Both the position numbers and the translations under genes were made by a program. The notes beneath the pieces were generated by a model. The model did no database searches and was not told the DNA's origin. It saw nothing but the letters and a program-made list of their open reading frames with translations. A stretch of DNA of 35,876 bases from Verrucomicrobiota bacterium (GTDB taxonomy: Bacteria; Verrucomicrobiota; Verrucomicrobiia; Limisphaerales; SXTU01): assembly GCA_016871445.1 (NCBI GenBank), contig VHDH01000024.1, positions 1 to 35,876 on the forward strand, written 5' to 3'. Shown here in pieces: positions 26,250-32,729 of this stretch. Positions within the stretch are counted from its first letter, which is position 1, and the number at the start of each line of letters is the position of its first letter.

Positions 26250-27926
26250 ATGCTAAAACGAATACGTTACAGCGCTTGCGAAAGGAGAAACGCATTGTGG
26301 ATTGTCAATTTGCTTGCGCTGCCGGGGCGGTTTTCCTTCAACTTGCCGCGAGTGAAGTTAGCTTTTGTACTCGTTGGAGCGCTCTTAGCGCTCCCTTTGC
26401 GGGCCCAGATGACGCTGGCCGAAGTTACGGCTGTGCTGCAGCAAGCCGTCTCGCGTGCGGCGGTGGTAGCTCCCAACGCCGTGGTGGCAGTGGTGGATCG
26501 CGAGGGGTTTGTGTTGGGCGTGTGGAGCGTGAATGGTGCGCCTCCCACTGCGGCGAATCAAGCGAACGCTATTGCGAAGGCCGGCACAGCGGCATTTTTG
26601 AGTAGCGCGCAAAACGCCTTCACCCCGCGCACGGCGGCGATGATCGTACAACAAAATTTCCCGCCGGGCGTGGTCAATAAGCCGCCCGGCCCGCTGGTGG
26701 GCGTGAACTTCAGCCAACTCGCCTTCTCCGACATCAACAAATACAAGCTGCCCGCCGAGGCCGGACGGCTCACGCTTGGTTCCAGCCCCGCTGCGCCGCT
26801 GACGCAAATTCCCACACCGCTCACCGGCGGCCTTGCGGGCACTGCGGGTGGCGTGCCGCTCTACCGTGCGGGCGTGCTGATCGGCGGCGTGGGCGTGGCG
26901 GGCGATGGCGACAACGACCCGCTCAACATCACCGCCTCCACCGTCAGCAGTGCGAAAGTGGATGAAGACGTGGCGCTCGCAGGGCAGGTGGGCTTTGCTC
27001 CGTCGCCCCGCATTCTGGGTAATAAGGTGTTCGTGGACGGCATCGCGCTGGCCTACGTGGCGAGCACGACTTCACTCGGGGTCGTAACACCGCTCGGTGG
27101 CCTTGGGGCGGCGGTTGCGGGCTTTGCGCCGACGGCCAGTCCCGCTGGACCGTTGCCCTACGTGCCAACAACACTCGGCGGCGTCTCTGGAGAAATCCGG
27201 CAGGCCATCATTCCTGACACCACGTCCGCGCTCGTGCCGGCACTGCGGCTCACGGCGGCGGAAGTCACCGCCATCCTCACCGCCGGTGCGAACCGTGCCC
27301 GCACCACGCGCGCGGGGATTCGCCTGCCACGCGGCGTGCCGATGCAGGTCTTTATCAGCGTGGTCAACAATCCCAATGCTGCCGGCACTCCGCCCGTGTG
27401 CCTCGGCACCTTCTGCACCTCGCCGGACACGACGCGCTTCAGTTGGGATGTGTGTGTGCAAAAGGCGCGCACGGCAGTCTTCTTCAGTTCGGACGCGCGT
27501 GGCTTTTCGGCGCGCACCGTAGGCTTCATGGCGCAGGGCACTTATCCACCCGGTATCGCTGGTACCACGCCTGGCATCTTTCTAGGATTGCAGGAGCGCT
27601 TCTCTATTATCACGCCCGGCGGTTCGGTAGCAGCGGTGAACACCTTGAACGGGGCGGCCTTTAACACGTCGGTCGCAGTCAACCCAAACCTGCCCAACGG
27701 CATGACCATCTTCGCCGGCTCAATGCCGCTGTATCGCGGCGGCGTGCTCATTGGCGCGGTGGGCGTTAGCGGCGACGGCATTGACCAGGACGACCTCGTG
27801 GCGGCCTCAGCGGCGGCGGCGCTGGGCGGCATCTTCCTCCCACCGGAGCCAGTGCGGGCGGACCGCAGCCTGCATCGCGGCGCGCGGCTGCCATTGGTAA
27901 AATTTCCCCGCAATCCGGCGTTGTGA
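26250..27926 (+). CDS. Secreted protein with two DUF336 (GlcG/HbpS, haem-binding-like) domains
   Basis: An exported protein of up to 558 residues. A signal-like helix FVLVGALLALPLRAQ lies at about 38-53; GTG 26352 would start it neatly as VKLAFVLV and may be the real start. Domain one (about 54-215) opens with MTLAEVTAVLQQAVSRAAVVAPNAVVAVVDREG, and domain two (about 330-535) with LTAAEVTAILTAGANRARTTRAGIRLP, so the family is duplicated within one chain. Both halves end with a similar phrase, PLYRAGVLIGGVGVAGDGDNDP and PLYRGGVLIGAVGVSGDGIDQDD, the DUF336 signature. Single-domain relatives include haem-binding HbpS and GlcG. Ligand unknown. Confidence 0.82.
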   Translation: MLKRIRYSACERRNALWIVNLLALPGRFSFNLPRVKLAFVLVGALLALPLRAQMTLAEVTAVLQQAVSRAAVVAPNAVVAVVDREGFVLGVWSVNGAPPTAANQANAIAKAGTAAFLSSAQNAFTPRTAAMIVQQNFPPGVVNKPPGPLVGVNFSQLAFSDINKYKLPAEAGRLTLGSSPAAPLTQIPTPLTGGLAGTAGGVPLYRAGVLIGGVGVAGDGDNDPLNITASTVSSAKVDEDVALAGQVGFAPSPRILGNKVFVDGIALAYVASTTSLGVVTPLGGLGAAVAGFAPTASPAGPLPYVPTTLGGVSGEIRQAIIPDTTSALVPALRLTAAEVTAILTAGANRARTTRAGIRLPRGVPMQVFISVVNNPNAAGTPPVCLGTFCTSPDTTRFSWDVCVQKARTAVFFSSDARGFSARTVGFMAQGTYPPGIAGTTPGIFLGLQERFSIITPGGSVAAVNTLNGAAFNTSVAVNPNLPNGMTIFAGSMPLYRGGVLIGAVGVSGDGIDQDDLVAASAAAALGGIFLPPEPVRADRSLHRGARLPLVKFPRNPAL

Positions 27927-27938
27927 CGGGCTGGTGGT

Positions 27939-28733
27939 CTACTGCTTCAGCGCTTTTTTGAGGTTGTCGAGCTGCGTCTCCGCTTTATCGCGCAGGGTTT
28001 GCGAGTCGGCGTTTTTTACGGCTTGCTCTAACAGCCTCTTCGCCTCGTTGTAGTCCTTCACCACGCCGTTCTCGGTGATATAGCGAGTGGCGAGGTCAAA
28101 AGCTGCCTGAGCATCGCCGCTCTCGGCGCGCTTGGTTTGCGCCTCGATGACTTTACGCGTGGTTTCTTCGGCAGACTGAGAGGGCTTGGGGGCGGATGAC
28201 GCACCGGTGGAGGCCGACCCTAGTCCGGTGGATCGGCCGGGGCTTGCCGAGCCGGTGTTTTTATTGGTCGAGGCGCCCAACTTGGCCGCGTGGACTTGAG
28301 CGCGGTTGGCCAACTCGCGGCTGATAGCGTTTTTCCCTTCGATGCCCGTGAGCGAGTAAAAGTATTTTAGGTCGTCGTCGGAGGCCCAGCCCTTGTCAGG
28401 CCCCGCGGAGAGTACGGTGAAACCATTCTTGGGCACGTCCACGTTAAGGCGGTATTCGGTACCCCAAGGGTCTTTAGATTTGTCGCGCGTCTCCTTGCCG
28501 CCCTTCTCCCTCATGTTGTCCTTGAGCCACGCGCCAAAGTTCTCGATCGGCAGGTCCTTGGTCTCGATGAAGTCGCCGGCGAGGGCTTCGGCGATGCCCT
28601 GCATCTCGACGCCCGAGGTAGCGGCGACTTGGACCTTGCCAATGATGTCCAGGCTCTTCTTGAGCGCGTCGCTATTCGCGGCGGCGACGCCGGCGGCGGC
28701 GGCGAGCGGGAGGATTTTAAGCAGCGCGCTCAT
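27939..28733 (-). CDS. Secreted protein with GspG-like C-terminal domain and Sel1/TPR-like tail
   Basis: 264 residues with a signal peptide (ILPLAAAAGVAAA). No prepilin helix is present, but the middle (about 85-125) has KDPWGTEYRL and FTVLSAGPDKGWASDDDLKYF, which is the calcium-loop and DPWG pattern of the globular domain of the major type II pseudopilin GspG. A low-complexity Ser/Thr/Gly linker (about 152-185) leads to a helical tail, SGDAQAAFDLATRYITENGVVKDYNEAKRLLEQAVKNA, resembling one Sel1 repeat. Its ATG overlaps the stop of the upstream cNMP-domain gene by 4 bp (ATGA), so the two are co-translated. Function unknown. Confidence 0.7.
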   Translation of the reverse strand: MSALLKILPLAAAAGVAAANSDALKKSLDIIGKVQVAATSGVEMQGIAEALAGDFIETKDLPIENFGAWLKDNMREKGGKETRDKSKDPWGTEYRLNVDVPKNGFTVLSAGPDKGWASDDDLKYFYSLTGIEGKNAISRELANRAQVHAAKLGASTNKNTGSASPGRSTGLGSASTGASSAPKPSQSAEETTRKVIEAQTKRAESGDAQAAFDLATRYITENGVVKDYNEAKRLLEQAVKNADSQTLRDKAETQLDNLKKALKQ

Positions 28734-30667
28734 TTGGTCGCCGCCTTCTTGCGGAGCGTCACGCTGCGGTTGTCCGAGGCACGTTCGATGGTGAGGCCGG
28801 TTAGGAAGTCGTGGCTCACAAGTTGGAGAAAGCTCGCGCGGTCAAGTTTGAGGCAGCGGCCGTTGCGCAATGCGGTAACGTTCGCGGAGGCGGCGGAGCC
28901 TTGAAGCAGGCTGATTTCGCCGCAGAAATCGCCTGGCCCGAGCGTGGCGACCCGCTGGCCCGCCTTCAGCACGCCAAATTCGCCTTCGTACACGATGTAG
29001 AACGACTCGTTCTGTCGACCTTCACGCAGGATTTCCACGCCGGCCACACAGTCGTGGAAGGTAAACTCGCCCGCAATCTTCATGAGCGCGTGCGGTGGCC
29101 AGTCGGCGAACATCGGGTTCCGCCGCAGGAACGCACAGACCTGCACCGTCTCCTGAATTTTCTTCGCGCCGAGCGTTGAGAGCAGCAGCCGGTCAAAATC
29201 TCGCTTCTTTAGCGCATACAGCTCCGTAGTCTCGAGCGCGATGACTGAACTGGTGCGCGGCACCTGTTGGAGTAGCGCGATCTCGCCGAACACGTCTCCG
29301 CACGTGAGCTGCGCCACGGGCCGGAGCGCGCCGGCCTCGTCCTCCTTCTGCACCTCCACGCGGCCGCTGTGGATGACGAACATCAGGTCGCCTTGGTCGC
29401 GCTCACGAATGATGCGCGTGCCGCGCTTGACGGCGAAGAACTCCATCGCCGCTGCCACCGCCCGAACCTCCGGCTCGGTGAGCTGCGAGAAGAGCAGGGT
29501 GCCGGAAAGGAACTTGACTGAAGCGTCGGCGTCGGGTCGTTGCAGGCCCGCGAAACTCCTTTGCAGGCGTGACTCGGCGGAAGACAGCTTTGGCGTGAGC
29601 AGGCGGTAGCCTGTTTTGCCGACCAGCCAGAGCAGATAAACCAGCGGGGCGGCAACTACCAGTGCGAGCAAGAAGATGATTGTCTGTGCGCCGGGTTGGA
29701 AGAGGACGTTGTCGCCTGTGCTGGCCTGTTGTTTAATCAGCTCGGAGGCGAACCGGAACACGGCGCCCAGCCACAGCAGGGCCCAGGTAGACAGTCCGTA
29801 AAAATAGGAGGCTTCGGAAACTTCCTCCCGCCAGTTGATGAGGTTAGTGAGGAACTTCTGGTTGAGGAACGTGTCCGCGCAACGGGGTAATTCGTGCTGC
29901 TTGCGGAACAGCGCGTGCATCAGCGTATGCGCGGGTGAGCCACCGAACGGAGCGGTCAGCAGCAACGCCGTGACCCAGCTGGCCAGAAAGATGGGCGTGG
30001 AACCTAGCGTCCAGCCCAGCAGCGCCATGCCGAAGGGCACGGCGAGCATTTGCAGCGCAACCAGCACCTCCACGCGCCGGCCGCCCATGAGCGCGTCGCG
30101 CGTGTCCACGCTGAAGAACGGCAGCGCCAAGTCCAGTCGCACTTCGGCCCGATACACCTCACGACCCAGCCCGCTGAGAACGGCGCCAGCCAGAACGTTG
30201 GCGAGACTCAATCCCGCCGATACAGCGAACAGCGCAAGTAACCATCCTCTTGGTTCGGGAATGAGCGGGAGGTTTGCCGCTGCCATGGACGCCGCGCCCG
30301 CCCCAATGAGGCACAGCGCCAGTGCTAATGCGCTAGCCGGCGAGCAGCGGACATTCCAGCGACGGCCACTGGTCACGGTCAACGGCTCGGTGTCGCCTTC
30401 GTAAAGAAAGCCCTTCGCTTGCGCCGCTAACACTAGATCATAGAATGCGCGGATTTTAGGGCGTTTTTCGCCGTTTAGCAGGCGTTGGAGCACCTCTTGC
30501 CCAGTGTGTTGGCCATCGAATTCGGCGAGGATGGCCTCCTGCTGGGCGTTCAGGGCAAGGTATTCACCCCGGTTGGTCTGCTTGAGCAGCCGCGTGCCGT
30601 CGGGCAGATCCTTGCGCTCGAGGGCGGAGGCAAGTCGGAGCTTAACGTCATTTAGCGCGGGCGTCAT
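28730..30667 (-). CDS. Membrane protein: M50-like core without active site plus two cyclic-nucleotide-binding domains
   Basis: 645 residues. Residues 1-92 resemble the PqqD/winged N-domain of peptide zinc metalloproteases (RGEYLALNAQQEAILAEFDGQHTGQEVL). Residues 110-350 hold about six TM segments whose layout resembles M50 proteins: RLDLALPFFSVDTRDALMGGRRVEVLVAL, then PFGGSPAHTLMHALFRK where M50 enzymes have NPxxxxDG, then SYFYGLSTWALLWLG. HExxH is not found, so proteolysis is unlikely. Two cNMP-binding domains follow (about 395-500 and 515-625), each with GDVFGEIALLQ or GDFCGEISLLQ phosphate-binding cassettes. It is coupled to the GspG-like gene by a 4-bp overlap. I infer a nucleotide- or stress-sensing membrane protein; the M50 relation is from pattern reading only. 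Confidence 0.65.
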   Translation of the reverse strand: MTPALNDVKLRLASALERKDLPDGTRLLKQTNRGEYLALNAQQEAILAEFDGQHTGQEVLQRLLNGEKRPKIRAFYDLVLAAQAKGFLYEGDTEPLTVTSGRRWNVRCSPASALALALCLIGAGAASMAAANLPLIPEPRGWLLALFAVSAGLSLANVLAGAVLSGLGREVYRAEVRLDLALPFFSVDTRDALMGGRRVEVLVALQMLAVPFGMALLGWTLGSTPIFLASWVTALLLTAPFGGSPAHTLMHALFRKQHELPRCADTFLNQKFLTNLINWREEVSEASYFYGLSTWALLWLGAVFRFASELIKQQASTGDNVLFQPGAQTIIFLLALVVAAPLVYLLWLVGKTGYRLLTPKLSSAESRLQRSFAGLQRPDADASVKFLSGTLLFSQLTEPEVRAVAAAMEFFAVKRGTRIIRERDQGDLMFVIHSGRVEVQKEDEAGALRPVAQLTCGDVFGEIALLQQVPRTSSVIALETTELYALKKRDFDRLLLSTLGAKKIQETVQVCAFLRRNPMFADWPPHALMKIAGEFTFHDCVAGVEILREGRQNESFYIVYEGEFGVLKAGQRVATLGPGDFCGEISLLQGSAASANVTALRNGRCLKLDRASFLQLVSHDFLTGLTIERASDNRSVTLRKKAATK

Positions 30668-30764
30668 GTATGAGGAAGCTCTTGACGGTTATCAAAACCA
30701 TGGCCGTCAGGCAAGGCGCAAGCGCGTTACCTTGCGTGACCGAAGTCGCGCCGGGCTGGGCTCA

Positions 30765-31784
30765 TCAGTGGAACAAAAGGTCGAGATGTTGTCGGGCCTC
30801 GGCGGTCAACTCCCACTTTCCACCCTTGGTGGTGAGAAATTTACGGCAACCATGTGCGCGTTGCTCTGCTTCATTAACGGTGAGCAAGTGAACTTTGGCG
30901 GTATAGTCCTTCACCTCGGATGGCGCGCGCGGAATAATCTGGCAGGGCACTCCGTTGAAATTCAGCATGATTTCGTGGGCGGCGACACCTTCCCGCTCCA
31001 CCGCCGGATTCGTGCTGACCAGCGCTCGGTGCGCTCGCGCGAAGGGAAAGTCCGCCGCTTTCACCAGAACTCGGCACAGCTCCGTCTGCTTCTGCAAGTA
31101 GTGTGGCAGGCTGAACTTTTCACCGTCGGCGCGTTGGCGCAGCAGCACCGCGCGCGGGTCAAGGCCGAGAAGGTTGCGGCCATTCCAGTTGCCGTGGTCG
31201 TTGCGCAGACCTTTCAGGTTGGACTCGTGCCACGTCGCATAATTTTCGCTGGCGACCAGCGCGATCTCAAAGTGCAGGTGTGCGCGCTCGGCCGCGATGC
31301 GGGTTTTAGTGTTTGTGCTGCGACCCAAAACGCCAAGCGCCTCGCCGGCCCTTACCTTATCGCCTTTGTTCAGGCCATCTTGGATGCTGGCCAAATGCGC
31401 GTATAGGGTGCAGAGGTTCAGCCCGTCTATGCGATGCCGGAGGATGATGTAGTTGCCGTAGTTTGAGAGGCTGGACTTGCGGTTTACGTAAGCCACTGTG
31501 CCCTCGGCGGCGGCGGTCACGGGGTCGATCGGCTCACCCTTTTTGTCTCGCCGCGTCCAGAGGATGTCTATGCCTTCGTGGAGTTGATGACCGTCGGAGC
31601 GCACGCAGCCGAAGGTGCCGGCCGTCCAGGTCTTGCCCGGCGTAGGCGCGAAGTATTTCTCCTCCGCGCCAGGTGTGAAAATTGCTCGGTTGGGCGTGGG
31701 CAGTTGGAAGGGTTGACCCGCCGTGGGTTGACAAAGCAGGCACGGAAGGAGCAGTAGGACGCAACGCACAATCACCTTCACCAC
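30765..31784 (-). CDS. M23 (LytM) family peptidoglycan endopeptidase
   Basis: A secreted zinc peptidase of about 339 residues with a signal peptide (VLLLLPCLLCQPTAG). The LytM domain spans about 60-200, with metal ligands His69 and Asp73 in QLHEGIDI, His130 in TLYAHL, and His169/His171 in AHLHFEI; all are present, so it should be active on peptide cross-links. A C-terminal domain of ~140 residues is not recognised. GTG 31784 and GTG 31781 are both possible; the second gives a 4-bp GTGA overlap with the lipoprotein stop, which favours translational coupling. The cNMP-domain gene lies 97 bp downstream. Confidence 0.86.
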   Translation of the reverse strand: MVKVIVRCVLLLLPCLLCQPTAGQPFQLPTPNRAIFTPGAEEKYFAPTPGKTWTAGTFGCVRSDGHQLHEGIDILWTRRDKKGEPIDPVTAAAEGTVAYVNRKSSLSNYGNYIILRHRIDGLNLCTLYAHLASIQDGLNKGDKVRAGEALGVLGRSTNTKTRIAAERAHLHFEIALVASENYATWHESNLKGLRNDHGNWNGRNLLGLDPRAVLLRQRADGEKFSLPHYLQKQTELCRVLVKAADFPFARAHRALVSTNPAVEREGVAAHEIMLNFNGVPCQIIPRAPSEVKDYTAKVHLLTVNEAEQRAHGCRKFLTTKGGKWELTAEARQHLDLLFH

Positions 31785-32320
31785 TCTTTGGCCTTTTTTA
31801 ACCGCGCTACGGCGAGGTTAAGCCCTTTGCAGATGCGGTCCGTTTCTTCGCGCGTCGCATCTGGGCGAAACACCAGCGAGCCGTTGGCCATATGCCGTTC
31901 CAGCCGCTCAGTGCCGATCCAGCGTGGCTCCGGGAATTGGCTCATGATGGCCAGCCGCTTGCCGCGATAGGACAGCGATAGGCTCTCTAAGATTTGCGTA
32001 CCTTGGCGGTCAAACTTGAGGTGGATGGCGTATTGGCCGGACTGACCCTCCCAGACCTCAGCTCCGATAAGGTGAATTTCGCTTAGCATCGGGCCACTGA
32101 CGTGGAACGTCTGCGGGTTCTCGCGGCCGATCGTCACCTGCCGGCTGGTGCCGAGGATTGGGTCTGCATGCGTCTCTAGGTGTACGCGGATGCTGGCGAG
32201 TTCTTTGGTGCCCTTCTTTCCGCTAGCCCCTGTCGTGCTGGTGGTTTCACACGCGGTTAGCAGCGCCATAAGGGTTAGCGCCAGCAAATAGAGATTGAAG
32301 CGTCCATCGCGGAACTTCAT
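31778..32320 (-). CDS. Predicted lipoprotein of unknown family
   Basis: 180 residues from ATG 32320. Lipoprotein signal: hydrophobic LYLLALTLMALLTAC with lipobox LLTAC, then a Thr/Ser/Gly-rich linker. The mature domain is predicted beta-rich: ASIRVHLETHADPILGTSRQVTIGRENPQTFHVSGPMLSEIHLIGAEVWEG, with a second part QYAIHLKFDRQGTQILESLSLSYRGKRLAIMSQFPEPRW. The pattern (oriented strands, then RLAIMSQFPE..W) is like the secreted SecD-P1-type domains found in other lipoproteins, but I would not assign it. It overlaps the M23 peptidase gene by a few bases, suggesting a shared role at the cell wall. Confidence 0.68.
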   Translation of the reverse strand: MKFRDGRFNLYLLALTLMALLTACETTSTTGASGKKGTKELASIRVHLETHADPILGTSRQVTIGRENPQTFHVSGPMLSEIHLIGAEVWEGQSGQYAIHLKFDRQGTQILESLSLSYRGKRLAIMSQFPEPRWIGTERLERHMANGSLVFRPDATREETDRICKGLNLAVARLKKAKEW

Positions 32321-32321
32321 A

Positions 32322-32336
32322 GTTGGCCCAGCCAAC
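32322..32336. repeat. Perfect inverted repeat GTTGGC-CCA-GCCAAC
   Basis: 6-bp arms with a 3-base centre, lying between the divergent starts of the lipoprotein gene (32320) and the small basic protein gene (32365). It touches the lipoprotein start region. It could be an operator or a leader hairpin of either transcript. Confidence 0.35.
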
Positions 32337-32364
32337 AAAAACAGTTCGGCAAAGTAAAGAAGTT

Positions 32365-32469
32365 ATGGGCAGACAATCCAATAAAGTGCAGAAACGTCGG
32401 CGTCGTAAGGCTTACCTCAAACGCAAGAAGGTCGCGGTAAAGACCAAAGCAGCGGGTAAGAAGTCGTAA
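32365..32469 (+). CDS. Small basic protein, 34 residues
   Basis: An ATG-to-TAA frame coding a 34-residue chain with more than half of residues basic. Key parts are MGRQSNKVQKRRRRKAY, LKRKKVAV and a Lys-rich tail ending GKKS. A purine-rich AAAGAAG sits a few bases before the ATG. An excellent intrinsic terminator begins about 20 bp after the stop, which argues for a real, separately ended transcript. The composition suggests binding to RNA, probably ribosome-associated like other tiny basic ribosomal proteins. I do not recognise a named family with certainty. Its position just upstream of the large structured RNA is notable. Confidence 0.7.
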   Translation: MGRQSNKVQKRRRRKAYLKRKKVAVKTKAAGKKS

Positions 32470-32488
32470 GTGCGACCCGCCGACCCCA

Positions 32489-32514
32489 AACCGCCCGAAG
32501 TCGGGCGGTTTTTC
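32489..32514 (+). terminator. Intrinsic terminator of the small basic protein gene
   Basis: AACCGCCCGA pairs with TCGGGCGGTT (up to 10 bp, 2-base centre, realistically an 8-bp stem with a 6-base loop), followed immediately by TTTCTTTA. It is the strongest classical terminator in the window. Confidence 0.85.
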
Positions 32515-32546
32515 TTTATCCGTACCGAATTTCTCGGCGCGGCTTG

Positions 32547-32576
32547 TTCACAAAAGTCTTTCCCAAACAGTTTAAT
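32547..32576 (+). promoter_or_regulatory. Candidate promoter P1 upstream of the structured RNA
   Basis: TTCACA and TTTAAT are separated by 18 bp, just past the terminator of the small gene. A transcript from here would begin near 32583 and include the overlapping hairpins at 32603-32634. Judged by eye against the housekeeping-sigma consensus. Confidence 0.35.
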
Positions 32577-32602
32577 ACGTGTGCATAGTTTGTTAAGCTG
32601 CG

Positions 32603-32634
32603 CGGGAAAAGCCCGTAAAACCGGGTCTTTATTT
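32603..32634 (+). promoter_or_regulatory. Mutually exclusive hairpins followed by a T-rich run
   Basis: CGGG (32603-32606), CCCG (32612-32615) and CGGG (32622-32625) can form two alternative stems sharing the middle CCCG. The second stem is followed by TCTTTATTTT. This has the layout of a small anti-terminator/terminator switch. The stems are only 4 bp, so it may be chance. Confidence 0.3.
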
Positions 32635-32689
32635 TAGTTTCACAGTTTTTTGCGCAATAAACTGCGGTGAACAAGGTGTGCATATGAAA

Positions 32690-32719
32690 TTGTAGTGGGA
32701 TTGGAAAACTGTGTTAAAG
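32690..32719 (+). promoter_or_regulatory. Candidate promoter P2 of the structured RNA
   Basis: TTGTAG and TTAAAG are separated by 18 bp, with a TGTG extension just before the -10. Transcription would start around 32727, just before the first hairpins. A 9-bp inverted repeat (CACAGTTTT at 32641, AAAACTGTG at 32705) has one arm inside this spacer and could be an operator. Confidence 0.4.
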
Positions 32720-32729
32720 TCATCCCAGT

